DNA from: VAYN01 sp963702075
GTDB taxonomy: Bacteria; Actinomycetota; Thermoleophilia; Solirubrobacterales; 70-9
Assembly (NCBI GenBank): GCA_963702075.1
Contig: OY969703.1
Location: 2,170,001 to 2,234,000, forward strand
DNA length: 64,000 nucleotides
Direction: 5' to 3'
Shown here: in pieces, positions 43,918 to 52,577 of the stretch
Numbering within the stretch: the stretch's first letter is position 1
How the letters are laid out: every line of letters begins with the position of its first letter
Notes under the pieces: generated by a model
The model's input: only the letters and a program-made list of their open reading frames with translations
Database searches by the model: none
Told to the model about the DNA's origin: nothing
Made by a program: the position numbers and the translations under genes

Positions 43918-44574
43918 ATGTCGACTGCTCCCGCTTCCGCCGTCTCACCCGCCTCCCGGACCGAGCGCCGCAAGGCCCGCACCGCTGGCGCCATCCTCGA
44001 CGCCGCCGAGCGTCTGTTCCTGAGTCGCGGCTACACCGCCACCACCATGGAGGACCTCTCCGCGGCGGCCGACGTCGCGGTCGGCTCGATATACGCCCAC
44101 TTCGGCGGCAAGGAGGGCGTCTACTCCGCCCTGGTCGATCGGGCCTTGGCGCTTGACCAGCGCTACAGCGAGGAGGGCTTTGCCGGCGGCAAACGCCCCC
44201 TGGAACAGCTGGTGGGCATGGGCGAGGGCTACCTGCGCTTCGCCCGCGAGCACCCCGCCTACTTTCGCCTCTTCCGCTTTCCTCCGCCCGATCGCCCCAG
44301 CGCCGAGGAAGCCCCCGGCCCGGCGGCCCGGATCGCCGAGCGGATCAGCGCCGAAGTCGCCCGCATGGCCGGGCTGCTGCGCGATGCGGCCGATGAAGGG
44401 GTGATCCGCCCGATCGACCCCGAGCCGATGGCGCGGTTCATGTGGGCGGCCTGGGACGGGGTCATCGCCGCGCACTTCGGGCCGGCCAACATGGACATCT
44501 CCGACGCCGAGTTCGAGCGCATGCTCAACCAGGCTCGCGAGTCGCTGGTCCGCGGCCTGCTGCGCACGTCCTAG
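43918..44574 (+). CDS. TetR/AcrR family regulator
   Basis: A 218-residue repressor. The N-terminal helix-turn-helix is ERLFLSRGYTATTMEDLSAA followed by VAVGSIYAHFGGKEGVYSAL. The C-terminal ligand domain has EHPAYFRLFRFP and a TetR_C-type end. ATG 43918 is preferred over an upstream in-frame ATG because the AT-rich promoter-like DNA (GGCATAATC) lies between them. It is divergent from the small membrane protein, the likely target. Confidence 0.88.
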   Translation: MSTAPASAVSPASRTERRKARTAGAILDAAERLFLSRGYTATTMEDLSAAADVAVGSIYAHFGGKEGVYSALVDRALALDQRYSEEGFAGGKRPLEQLVGMGEGYLRFAREHPAYFRLFRFPPPDRPSAEEAPGPAARIAERISAEVARMAGLLRDAADEGVIRPIDPEPMARFMWAAWDGVIAAHFGPANMDISDAEFERMLNQARESLVRGLLRTS

Positions 44575-44578
44575 TCGC

Positions 44579-44761
44579 TCATCGCTCGGTGTGCCGCGTG
44601 GCGGCTTCGACTGCCTCCTCTGAGGATTTCCCTTCCTCGCGAGCGACGACGTAGCCGGCGTACCAGGTCGACCAGTGGTGCTTGGGGGCGGTCGGCTCGT
44701 ATTCGCCGTGGTGCTCCTCGGCCTCGCGCAACAGGCTGGTCAGGCTCTCGACGTCCATCAT
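44579..44761 (-). CDS. 60-residue protein resembling the detached C-terminus of VOC proteins
   Basis: A very short gene: MMDVESLTSLLREAEEHHGE and then HHWSTWYAGYVVAREEGKSS. This pattern (acidic helix, His, then WxxWYAxYxxARE) is found as a C-terminal extension on many actinobacterial VOC/glyoxalase-like proteins. Here it follows a VOC gene by 19 bases as a separate reading frame with its own AAGGAG ribosome site. It is probably a helical accessory unit; function unknown. Confidence 0.7.
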   Translation of the reverse strand: MMDVESLTSLLREAEEHHGEYEPTAPKHHWSTWYAGYVVAREEGKSSEEAVEAATRHTER

Positions 44762-44780
44762 CTGCTCCTTCGTTCGGGAA

Positions 44781-45257
44781 TCATCGGCCCGGAAGCCGCT
44801 CGGTGATCTCCTGCAGCACCCAACCGTTGCCATCCGGATCGCTGAACGAGGCGAACGAGGAGTAGCTGCGACCTTCAGGGTCACGCCCGGCGTCGCGGCT
44901 GTCGAGGCCGGCTCCCGGCAGCAGGCTGCCGACGTCGCGATACCTACAGGCGAAACCGTCGCTGCAGTGGTACACCTCGCTCACCTCGACCCCGCGCCGG
45001 GCCAGATCCTCACGCACCTCATCGATGTCGGCGACGACCAGGTGGATGTCACCAACGGTGCCGGGTGCGGCCGAGGTCAGGTTCTTGCCGAGCTGGATTG
45101 AGCACCCGGAGCCCGGCGGCGTCAATTGGACGAGCCGGAAGTCCTCACCCACGGCGAAGTCAGCGTCGAGTCGCCAACCGAGACGTTCGTAGAACTCCTT
45201 CGCGCGGTCGACATCCGTGACCGGAATGACCACGCTCTCCAATTTCATCTCGCTCAT
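44781..45257 (-). CDS. VOC (glyoxalase/dioxygenase-fold) protein
   Basis: A 158-residue vicinal-oxygen-chelate protein. It has two beta-alpha-beta-beta-beta modules: VVIPVTDVDRAKEFYERLGW and DIHLVVADIDEVREDLARRG, ending FSDPDGNGWVLQEI with the metal-ligand Glu. ATG 45257 is used because GGAGG sits eight bases upstream; the frame is open much further but shows no domain there. It is followed by the 60-residue partner gene. Confidence 0.88.
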   Translation of the reverse strand: MSEMKLESVVIPVTDVDRAKEFYERLGWRLDADFAVGEDFRLVQLTPPGSGCSIQLGKNLTSAAPGTVGDIHLVVADIDEVREDLARRGVEVSEVYHCSDGFACRYRDVGSLLPGAGLDSRDAGRDPEGRSYSSFASFSDPDGNGWVLQEITERLPGR

Positions 45258-45371
45258 TTCGCCTCCATTTCGATCACGCGTCCACGGCCTAACTCGCCTT
45301 CCGCCGAACGAAAACAACCTAGAACGACTAGGAAGCCCTGACAAACCGTGGTGAGTTGGAAGGATGTACGC

Positions 45372-45623
45372 ATGCCGCAGCCGCGCCGCACGAAAAAGAC
45401 CGAGCGGGGGGACTACGGCTGGGTGATCTCCTTCGGTTGCAAAACCACCGGCACGCTCCGCCGGCTCAAGGTCGACACCGACCCCTCCTCGGACACCAGC
45501 CCGATCGAGGTGCCCTGCGTCTGCGGTGAGACCCACCGCGTCACGGTCTCGCCCTACCGGCGCCGCCGCTCCGCCGACGAGGCGTTCGACCTCGAGGTCG
45601 GCTCGCTCGACGAGCTGCGCTGA
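45372..45623 (+). CDS. small hypothetical protein with a CxC pair
   Basis: An 83-residue protein of unknown family. It contains ISFGCKTTGTLRRLKVDTDP, EVPCVCGETHRVTV and an acidic end. The Cys-x-Cys and isolated Cys suggest a partial zinc-ribbon-like fold, which is inference. A GGAAGGA ribosome site supports ATG 45372; a GTG at 45348 is also in frame. Confidence 0.55.
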   Translation: MPQPRRTKKTERGDYGWVISFGCKTTGTLRRLKVDTDPSSDTSPIEVPCVCGETHRVTVSPYRRRRSADEAFDLEVGSLDELR

Positions 45624-45659
45624 AGCCCCGGCTTTACTCCTCCGCCGCAGAGGACTACC

Positions 45660-46073
45660 GTGGACCGCGTGCCCAGCCCGACCCTTCTCCGCGAGCGCCC
45701 TGAGAACATCCAGGTCTGGCTCGCCGTCATCGTCCCGCTCGTCTTCGGGGCCATCGTCGGCGTCGTCCTCGGCACCTCGGCGAGCTTCTACTGGATCCTC
45801 CTCGGCGTCGCCACCCTCGGCGCCCTGCTCTCGGGCCTCGAGCACGTCGAGGTCAAGGAGGCTGCCGGCCGCGGCGCCGTCGCCGGAGCGATGTTCGGCC
45901 TCGGCATCCTCGCCGCCCATCAGCTGGCCGGCACCGACGCCAAGGTCTCCCTCGGCAGCTTCCCCCCGGCCCTGATCCTCATCGACGCAGTCGCGGGCGC
46001 CCTGCTGGCCGCGCTGGGATGCTGGCTGGTCGCTCGGCGGCGCCGGACGAAGCCAGGCCTCGCTTCGGACTGA
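45660..46073 (+). CDS. small hypothetical membrane protein
   Basis: A 137-residue protein with four hydrophobic helices (about 19-40, 44-60, 70-88 and 104-124) and Gly-rich turns such as GRGAVAGAMFGLGILAAH. It ends in a basic tail (ARRRRTKPG). I do not recognise the family. GTG start, 36 bases after the previous gene. Confidence 0.65.
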   Translation: MDRVPSPTLLRERPENIQVWLAVIVPLVFGAIVGVVLGTSASFYWILLGVATLGALLSGLEHVEVKEAAGRGAVAGAMFGLGILAAHQLAGTDAKVSLGSFPPALILIDAVAGALLAALGCWLVARRRRTKPGLASD

Positions 46074-46080
46074 CCCACGC

Positions 46081-46464
46081 CTACAGCGAGGAGGCCGCGA
46101 CGACCAAGACGTCGTTGTGGGCCACTGCTCCTTGCTTTCGCGCGCGGGCGGTGACTAGCACCGGTTTCCGATCGGCCGGAGACACATCGAGAACGAACTC
46201 GATCCCGAGGCGCCGCACGGCGTTGATGATCGTGTCGACGTTTGGGTTGTATTCCCCCGACTCGAGCTTGACGATCCGGGGCTGGGAAACCCCGAGCCGC
46301 CCGGCCAGAGCCCGCTGACTCAGGTCATGCTCGGCGCGATATCGCAGCAAGGTCGCAGCGAACTCGCGAGCCGGCGCAAGTCGCTGCCACTCCGCCCTAA
46401 AGCTGGGGTCAGCGAGCTGCTCTTCCGCAACCAGGGTGTCGAAGTTCTTTTTAGAAGCTGCCAT
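46081..46464 (-). CDS. HigA-like XRE antitoxin
   Basis: A 127-residue protein with a central Cro/CI helix-turn-helix, RYRAEHDLSQRALAGRLGVS then QPRIVKLESGEYNPNVDTI, and a C-terminal beta extension typical of antitoxins encoded downstream of Gp49/HigB-type toxins. It should neutralise the toxin and repress the operon. The gene order is toxin first, then antitoxin, as in HigBA, with 33 bases between. Confidence 0.82.
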   Translation of the reverse strand: MAASKKNFDTLVAEEQLADPSFRAEWQRLAPAREFAATLLRYRAEHDLSQRALAGRLGVSQPRIVKLESGEYNPNVDTIINAVRRLGIEFVLDVSPADRKPVLVTARARKQGAVAHNDVLVVAASSL

Positions 46465-46474
46465 CGGAAAGTCA

Positions 46475-46494
46475 TGATAATAAATCTGTTATCA
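46475..46494. promoter_or_regulatory. candidate internal operator in the toxin-antitoxin operon
   Basis: TGATAA at 46475-46480 and TTATCA at 46489-46494 form an inverted repeat in a strikingly AT-rich 33-base gap between the toxin stop and the antitoxin start. It may be an operator or promoter that gives the antitoxin extra expression. Confidence 0.5.
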
Positions 46495-46497
46495 GAA

Positions 46498-46830
46498 TCA
46501 ATATCGGCGGCCTAGACGCTGAGTTGCTTCCCCGACCGCCCTTTCAAATTCCTTCTTCTTTGCCGCAACGGCAATGATCACGAACCGAGTTCCCGAGCGC
46601 ACGTAGATCAGCCGCGCCTCACAAGCTCCTTGCCTCGGCCGCAGCTCAAATAAGTCGGCCTCGCCCTTCAACGACTTCATATGCGGCGACGGAAGATCCG
46701 GCCCAAGGTCTTTCAGCTTCTGGACGACGTTGAAAACCGCCTTCCGGTCGCCTCGCGACTTCACATCCTCGAAGTCGATAACTGCATCGGCATCGAACTC
46801 GACCAGCCAGGCCCTTTGTTTTCCGCCCAC
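46498..46830 (-). CDS. HigB/RelE-superfamily toxin (phage Gp49-like)
   Basis: A 110-residue protein. AVFNVVQKLKDLGPDLPSPH, MKSLKGEADLFELRP and EARLIYVRSGTRFVIIAVAA, then a helix KKKEFERAVGEATQR, are the standard pattern of Gp49-like toxins, which cleave mRNA on the ribosome. The start is GTG. It pairs with the following XRE antitoxin. Confidence 0.83.
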   Translation of the reverse strand: MGGKQRAWLVEFDADAVIDFEDVKSRGDRKAVFNVVQKLKDLGPDLPSPHMKSLKGEADLFELRPRQGACEARLIYVRSGTRFVIIAVAAKKKEFERAVGEATQRLGRRY

Positions 46831-46896
46831 TCACGCGACCCTAGGGGTCGATTCGGACGAAAGCTTTTGTCGTCGTAACTAGGGTGCAGGTGGGCG

Positions 46897-48003
46897 CTAA
46901 GCGAACTCGATCACGCTGCGGATGCCGTCCTGGGCCTCCATCAGCTCGAAGCCGCGGTTGACTTCGTCGAGGCCGATCCGGTGGGAGACGAAGGGGTCGA
47001 GGTCGATCTCACCGGCGAGGTAGCGGTCGATCAGGACCGGGACCTGGTCGCGGCCCTTGACGCCGCCGAAGGAGGAGCCGGCGATACGGCGGCCGGTTAT
47101 GAGCAGTCGCGGGACGACGTCGAGGGTCTCGCCGCGGCCGGCGACTCCGGCGACGGTGCAGAGGCCCCAGCCCATCCGCGCCGCTTCGACCGCCTGGCGC
47201 ATCACCGCGACGTTGCCGGTCGCCTCGAAGGTGTAGTCGGCGCCGAAGCCGCCGGTCATCTCGAGGATCCGCTCGACCGTCCCCTCCCCGCCCTCGATCA
47301 GGTCGGTCGCGCCCTGGCCGCGGGCCAGCTCCAGCCGCTGTGGCGAGAGGTCGACGCAGACGATCCGCTCGGCCCCCTGCAGGCGGCAACCGGCGACCGC
47401 GCCGAGCCCGACCATGCCGGCGCCGAAGACGACACAGGTGCTGCCGGGCCGCACGGCGGCGGTGTTGATCGCGGCGCCGAGCCCGGTCGAGAGCCCGCAG
47501 GCGAAGAGGCAGGCGTGCTCGAACGGCGCCTCCGGACTCACCTTCGCCAGCGCGATCTCCGGCATCACCGTGTACTCGGCGAAGGTCGAGCAGCCCATGA
47601 AGCTGCGGATCTCCTCGCCGTCGCGGGAGATCCGCGTCGTCCCGTCGGGGAGGTGCCCCTGGTTCTGCTCCTCGCGGATCGCCAGGCAGAGGTTGGTGCG
47701 CTCGTCGAGGCAGTGGACGCACTCTCGGCACTGCGGCGAGAAGAGGGTGACGACGTGGTCGCCCGGCGCCAGCGAGCCGACGTCCGGCCCGACCGCCTCG
47801 ACGACCCCGGCACCCTCGTGCCCGAGCACCGTCGGGGAGTACCCGGACGGGTCGGCGCCGGAGGCCGTGTAGAGGTCGGTGTGGCAGACCCCGCAGGCGT
47901 GCAGGCGGACCAGCACCTCGCCGTCCCGCGGCTCGGCCAGCTCGACCTCCTGCAACGCGAGCGGCTCGCCGAACTCCTCCAGCACGGCCGCCCGCATCCT
48001 CAT
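46897..48003 (-). CDS. zinc-dependent alcohol dehydrogenase (MDR, class III-like)
   Basis: A 368-residue medium-chain dehydrogenase. Catalytic-zinc motifs are CGVCHTDLYTASG and GHEGAGVVEAVG, the structural zinc has four Cys in CRECVHCLDERTNLC, and the NAD site is VFGAGMVGLGAVAG. The overall sequence is closest to the class III ADH/mycothiol- or glutathione-dependent formaldehyde dehydrogenase branch, but a general alcohol substrate is equally possible. Its ATG overlaps the stop of the upstream epimerase gene (ATGA), so the two are translationally coupled. Confidence 0.9.
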   Translation of the reverse strand: MRMRAAVLEEFGEPLALQEVELAEPRDGEVLVRLHACGVCHTDLYTASGADPSGYSPTVLGHEGAGVVEAVGPDVGSLAPGDHVVTLFSPQCRECVHCLDERTNLCLAIREEQNQGHLPDGTTRISRDGEEIRSFMGCSTFAEYTVMPEIALAKVSPEAPFEHACLFACGLSTGLGAAINTAAVRPGSTCVVFGAGMVGLGAVAGCRLQGAERIVCVDLSPQRLELARGQGATDLIEGGEGTVERILEMTGGFGADYTFEATGNVAVMRQAVEAARMGWGLCTVAGVAGRGETLDVVPRLLITGRRIAGSSFGGVKGRDQVPVLIDRYLAGEIDLDPFVSHRIGLDEVNRGFELMEAQDGIRSVIEFA

Positions 48004-48998
48004 CGGGCCAGGCTCCTGCCGCAGTCGGCGATCGTCTCCTCGACCGGGCGCGGCTCCCAGCCCAGCTCCCGCGCCTTCGCGTTTGAGAGCTCGACCCGGT
48101 GGCCGAGCTGGCCGACGACCGAGCGGGCGGCGGGATCGAAGAGCGCCATCCCCCGCACCACGAAGTTCGGGATCGAGCGCTTCGGCACCTTCGCCGCCGC
48201 CGAGCCGAGCTGCTCGCGCAGGACCGCGGCGACGTCGGCCATCCACTGGAAGCGGGCGACCGCGAGGTAGCGCTCGCCACCGGCCTCGGGAGCGGTCATC
48301 GCGAGGATGTGGAGATCGGCGACGTCGCGCACGTCGACGACGCTGAAGCCGATCCGCGGCGTCCCGGGCATCCCCTTCAGCAGCCGCTCGACCAGCGCCA
48401 GGGAGCTCGAGCTCTCGCCGCCGAGGACCGGGCCGAGGATGGCGCCGGGATTGACCACCGCCAGCTTCTCCTCCTCCCCCCGCTCCCGCACCAGGTCCCA
48501 GGCCGCCCGCTCGGCGAGCGTCTTCGAGCGGGCGTACGGGGTCAGCTTCGGATAGTCGGGGTCCGTCCAGTCCGCCTCGGTGAGCGGCGCCGCGGCGGCG
48601 ACGGTGCTGCCGCGGACGGCGGCGACCGAGGAGGTGACGACGACCCGGCGGACGCCGGCGTCGAGGGCGGCCCGCAGCACCCGCAGCGTCCCCTCCCGCG
48701 CCGGCACGATCAGCTCGTCGGGGTCCTTCGGCTGCGCCGCCGGGAACGGCGAGGCGACGTGAAGGACGTACTCGCAACCGGCGACCGCCTCCGCCCACCC
48801 GTCGTCGGAATTGAGGTCCGCCGCCAGCACCGTCAGCCGGTCGCCGGGATCGAGCTCGGAGGAGACCCGCGCCCGCACTTCCGCCTCCTTGGCGAGATCG
48901 CGCACGGTCGTCCGCACCGCGTAGCCACGCCGCAGCAGCTCGACCACGCAGCGCCCGCCGAGGAAGCCCGAACCGCCGCTGACCAGGACCGTCTCCAT
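48000..48998 (-). CDS. NAD(P)-dependent epimerase/dehydratase (dihydroflavonol reductase-like SDR)
   Basis: A 332-residue extended short-chain dehydrogenase. The N-terminal nucleotide motif is VSGGSGFLGGRCV, the active site PYARSKTLAE has the Tyr and Lys, and VVNPGAILGPVLG and VDVRDVADLHILA are typical of the dihydroflavonol-4-reductase-like group, which reduces carbonyls on diverse substrates. It is the first gene of a two-gene operon with the zinc alcohol dehydrogenase, so the pair may carry out successive oxidoreductions of the same compound. Confidence 0.87.
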   Translation of the reverse strand: METVLVSGGSGFLGGRCVVELLRRGYAVRTTVRDLAKEAEVRARVSSELDPGDRLTVLAADLNSDDGWAEAVAGCEYVLHVASPFPAAQPKDPDELIVPAREGTLRVLRAALDAGVRRVVVTSSVAAVRGSTVAAAAPLTEADWTDPDYPKLTPYARSKTLAERAAWDLVRERGEEEKLAVVNPGAILGPVLGGESSSSLALVERLLKGMPGTPRIGFSVVDVRDVADLHILAMTAPEAGGERYLAVARFQWMADVAAVLREQLGSAAAKVPKRSIPNFVVRGMALFDPAARSVVGQLGHRVELSNAKARELGWEPRPVEETIADCGRSLAR

Positions 48999-49038
48999 CG
49001 GCGACCACCGTACACCGGTCTGCTAAGAACGGGCAGGC

Positions 49039-50531
49039 ATGCGTCGCGGCAGAGGGAAAAGGGGGCGGCCCCAGCGCCGTTGGCTTCTGGTTGCGACCTT
49101 CGCCCTGCTCGCCGCTCTCGCCGTACCCGCGGGCGCCGCCGCTGCCTCGAAGTGGACCCTGCGCCAGCTGCCGCCGCAGCAGCTCGAAGAAGGCGGCACC
49201 GAGCAGCCGATGCTCTACAGCACCTCCTGCCCGACCAGCTCCCTCTGCGTCGCGGTCGGAGGCTTCGACACGATCGCCTTCTCGCAGGCGCCGACGGGAG
49301 GAGCCGATCGCTGGCACGTCGTCAATCCCACCTACGCCGAACCGAACAAGGCCTGTCTGGAAAAGGGCGAATCGGTCGACTTCTGCTCGTCGCCGCGCGG
49401 GTCGATCGACGGCGTCTCCTGCGCCGGCGAAAACCTCTGCGTCGCCGTGGGCTACGAAGGCTCCGTCTTCGTCTCGACCGATCCGACCGGCGGTGCGGGC
49501 GCATGGTCGGTGAGCGACGTCAACGAGAAAGGCCGCGCAAAGCACCTGACCGCGGTGTCCTGCCCTCGCCTTCCCTCTGTGTCGCCGTCTCCGGGGCCCC
49601 TGGAGGGGCGCCGGGCAATGTGGTGACTTCCACCGACCCGGCCTCGGGGCTATGGCAGGCGGCCCAGCTTCCCGGAGCACCTGACCTGCGCGGGGTCTCC
49701 TGCGCCACCCCGGCGATCTGCATCGCCGTCGCCAAAGAAGGCCGGATCTTCGTTTCGAGCGATCCCACCGGCGGCGCCTCGGCCTGGCGCCAGGTCAGCT
49801 CCCCCACCCCGCGGGATCTGCAGGCCGTCTCCTGCGTCGCCTCCCTGCTCTGCGCCGCCGGCGACGCCGGCGGCAACATCCTCAGCTCTGTCGATCCGGC
49901 CGGCGGAGCGCCCTTCTCCGAGACGAACACCGACAGCTCGGTGCTGCTCACCGGTCTCGCCTGCCCGACGACCGAACGCTGCGTGGCCGTGGACAACAAC
50001 GCCGACGTCCTCACCTCGACCGATCCGACCGGCGGGGCGGAATCCTGGACCTTCGAGAACCTGGTGCCCTTCGAAGAGCGGAATCCCGTCGGTGGCACCT
50101 TCGTCAGGAACGCGCTCTGGGGCGCCTCCTGCGCCTCGCCCTCACTGTGTGTTCTGGTCGGCGCCAACAGCCGCATCTTCACCGCCACCGAACCGTTCGC
50201 GGCACCAGCTTCCTCCGGTGCCCCAGGTCCAGCGAGCAAGCGCGCCCGCCGGCGGCCGCGCACCCACCTCGTCTTCGCCGAGGACTTCTGGCCCTCCACC
50301 AGCACCCGCCACCGTCACGTCAGGGCGCGCTTCCGCTTCTACTCGCGCGACGGCGCCCGCGCCTTCCTCTGCAAACCCGACCGCCGCCGCTGGCGCCGCT
50401 GCCACTCGCCCCTGCGCTACTGGGTCCCGATCGGCCGTCACACCATCCGCGTCCGCGCGATCGGCGCGACCGGCCTGCGCGGCCCGATCGCCGGCCTCCG
50501 GTTCGAGGTGAAGCACCCCCACCGCTCCTGA
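49039..50531 (+). pseudogene. secreted repeat protein with a frameshift
   Basis: A signal peptide (LLVATFALLAALAVPAGAAA) starts a protein made of about 45-residue repeats with the pattern VSCxxxxLCVAVG, then STDPTGGA..W. The first frame runs from 49039 to a stop at 49626. The repeats continue without loss in another frame from about 49566 to 50531. One base appears to be missing near 49563-49565 in a short C run (the intended reading is SCPSPSLCVAVSG). Restored, the protein would have about 497 residues and a basic C-terminus. It is either a real disruption or a sequencing error. Confidence 0.8.
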
Positions 50532-50603
50532 CCCGGTTGTCGGCGCGACGACCGGCGCATAAAGTGGCCCGACCTCGATGAACGCTCACAGGAGGCTCTT
50601 CCG

Positions 50604-51317
50604 ATGAAAGGTCTGTTGGCCCGCCGTCCCTCACCCTCGATGGTCGTCGCCCTGATTGCCCTGATCTGCGCCCTCACCGGCACCGCCTGGGCTGCCCTGG
50701 GCAAGAACAGCGTCGGCACCAAGCAGCTGAAAAGCAGCGCCGTCACCACGGCCAAAATCAAGAAGGAAGCGGTCACCTCGAAGAAGGTGAAGAAGCACTC
50801 GCTGACCGGCAAGAACATCGACCTGACGAAGCTGGGGACGGTCCCCTCGGCGACCACCGCGGTCAATGCAAACAACGCGGCGCACGCGGACAGCGCCAGC
50901 ACGGCCGCCGGCCTCGCGCCGCTGGAAGCGGTGCACTTCGTCGGCACCCCGGGCCAGCCGCCCTTCGTCGACGCTTCGAACGTTCCCCCCGAAGCCCTCG
51001 AACCGCCGATCCCGGGAGTCAGCCTGCGTTCGGTCGGCTTCTACAAGGACCACGAGGGGATCGTCCACCTCGAAGGCTCGGCCCTCGTCGGCGAAGGCAC
51101 CCCCTACCCGATCATCTTCACCCTGCCCATCGGCTTCCGCCCGGCCAGCAAGACGGTCCTCACCTTCCCCAACTCCGAAGGCGAAGAGGTGATCTCGATC
51201 CAGGGTTCGAACATCAACAGCGGCGGCACCGACTACAGCGGCGACGTCCTCCTCGTCAACGGCGGATCGGACAACTTCGCCAGCCTCAACGGCATCAGCT
51301 TCCGCGCCGAAAGCTGA
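50604..51317 (+). CDS. secreted Thermoleophilia-type repeat protein
   Basis: A 237-residue exported protein. The N-terminus has a short basic stretch and hydrophobic segment (VVALIALICALTGTAWAALG). Then comes the NSVGTKQLKSSAVTTAKIKK, AVTSKKVKKHSLTGKNI series that is very common in Solirubrobacter-like genomes, and an Ala/Asn spacer. The C-terminal 110 residues form a beta-rich domain (SVGFYKDHEGIVHLEGSALV, PIGFRPASKTVLTFP) resembling tail or adhesin modules. A GGAGG ribosome site precedes the ATG. Function is unknown, probably surface-associated. Confidence 0.78.
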   Translation: MKGLLARRPSPSMVVALIALICALTGTAWAALGKNSVGTKQLKSSAVTTAKIKKEAVTSKKVKKHSLTGKNIDLTKLGTVPSATTAVNANNAAHADSASTAAGLAPLEAVHFVGTPGQPPFVDASNVPPEALEPPIPGVSLRSVGFYKDHEGIVHLEGSALVGEGTPYPIIFTLPIGFRPASKTVLTFPNSEGEEVISIQGSNINSGGTDYSGDVLLVNGGSDNFASLNGISFRAES

Positions 51318-51322
51318 GGCTC

Positions 51323-51380
51323 GCCGCACCTGGCCGCGCGGGGTGCGGTCAGGTGCGGCGGGCGGTCAGGTGCGGCGGGC
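51323..51380. terminator. terminator-like hairpin with an adjoining 17-bp tandem duplication
   Basis: GCCGCACCT at 51323-51331 can pair with AGGTGCGGC at 51351-51359. In addition 51347-51363 and 51364-51380 are identical 17-base direct copies (GGTCAGGTGCGGCGGGC). The stop codon of the minus-strand membrane gene (51366-51368) lies in the second copy. The element separates two convergent genes. Confidence 0.6.
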
Positions 51381-52490
51381 GGTGCCCTCCGCCAGCAGCT
51401 GGCGCCGGAACAACTCGGTCCCGGCGGCGAACAGCAGGGCGAAGACGAGGAGGCCGAGCGGTTTGTGGAAGGCGGCAACCGGCGCCCAGGCGATCAGCGC
51501 CAGGAAGATCAGCAGCGCCGCCCCCCAGAGCCCGGCCGGACTGCGCTCCGCATAGGGCGCGATGTGACGGCGGAGCGAGACCGCGGCCCGGGTCGGCCCG
51601 GCGAGGACGGCGGCGAGGGCGACGAGCAGGCCGAAGACGATCGCCGAGGTTGCGATCGTCACCAGCTCCGAGGTGCCGATCGACCAGATCGCTGAGACCG
51701 CGGGTTCGGCGGCGGTCGTCTTGCTGAGGCCGCCGACAACGTAGGTGCCGGCGAAGCCGCGCAGGGCGAACGAGAGAATGCCGGCGATGACGAAGGCGAA
51801 GCCGACCGAGCGCAGCGCCTCGCGCCGGCGTGGCGAGAGGTAGATGGCGAGGCCGAAGCAGAGCAGCGCCGCCAGGGTCAGGAAGATCGGCAGTTTGCGT
51901 AGGAGGTTGGCGACGTCCTGGGCCAGCGACAGTTCGCTCGACTTCAAGATCGTGATTTCGCCGGCTTCAGGCGGCAGCTTCTTGGCCAGCGCTTCGCCGA
52001 CCCCGGAGCCTTCGCCGAGCTGGGCGAGGACGGCGGCGAGCTGCAGCTTCACTTCCCCGTTCCCCGTCGAGACGGCCGAGCCGCCGCCGTCCAGCACCTG
52101 CAGCAGTTCTTCATGCGCTTTGCGGTTCGCCGCTTCCCAGAGCGCCTCGAAGCGCGGCGTCGCGAAGAGCCTTTCGGCCGCCTGCGGCGCCAGCTGCTCG
52201 AGGCCGCCGGCCGCGGCGGTGGCCAGCGGCGCCAGGCGCGGCGGCAGCGCTTCGCGCAGGTTGCCTTCGATGTCGGCGTTGGCGGTCAGTTCGTTCGCCA
52301 GGTAGGTGGCGAGCCGGCTGCGCACCTCTTCGTTCTGGATCAGGCGGGTGCTGGTGTCGACCCAGTTGTCGGTGTTGAGCGCCTGGCGGTTGACCCAGAT
52401 CGAGAAGATCGCCGCGAAGGCGAGGATCGTGCCGAGGACGAGGAGCGCGAGCGACCAGCGTGGGTGGCCGGCGCGAGGGGTGGCTTTCAT
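51366..52490 (-). CDS. actinobacterial membrane protein with a large exposed domain
   Basis: A 374-residue protein. A first helix (SLALLVLGTILAFAAIFSIWV) is followed by an extracytoplasmic helical domain of about 160 residues (RQALNTDNWVDTSTRLIQNE and onward). Five or so more hydrophobic helices lie between residues 195 and 360. The pattern of one helix, a helical external domain and a C-terminal membrane bundle occurs in many actinobacterial proteins annotated only as integral membrane proteins. No catalytic motif is visible. Confidence 0.72.
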   Translation of the reverse strand: MKATPRAGHPRWSLALLVLGTILAFAAIFSIWVNRQALNTDNWVDTSTRLIQNEEVRSRLATYLANELTANADIEGNLREALPPRLAPLATAAAGGLEQLAPQAAERLFATPRFEALWEAANRKAHEELLQVLDGGGSAVSTGNGEVKLQLAAVLAQLGEGSGVGEALAKKLPPEAGEITILKSSELSLAQDVANLLRKLPIFLTLAALLCFGLAIYLSPRRREALRSVGFAFVIAGILSFALRGFAGTYVVGGLSKTTAAEPAVSAIWSIGTSELVTIATSAIVFGLLVALAAVLAGPTRAAVSLRRHIAPYAERSPAGLWGAALLIFLALIAWAPVAAFHKPLGLLVFALLFAAGTELFRRQLLAEGTARRT

Positions 52491-52577
52491 GCAAGTGACC
52501 CTAAGGCAAGAATCCCTTTCTGCCTCGTCGGATTCGGGTGATGCGTGCAGGGCACGTGGAGGATCGCCGTTTCGCGC

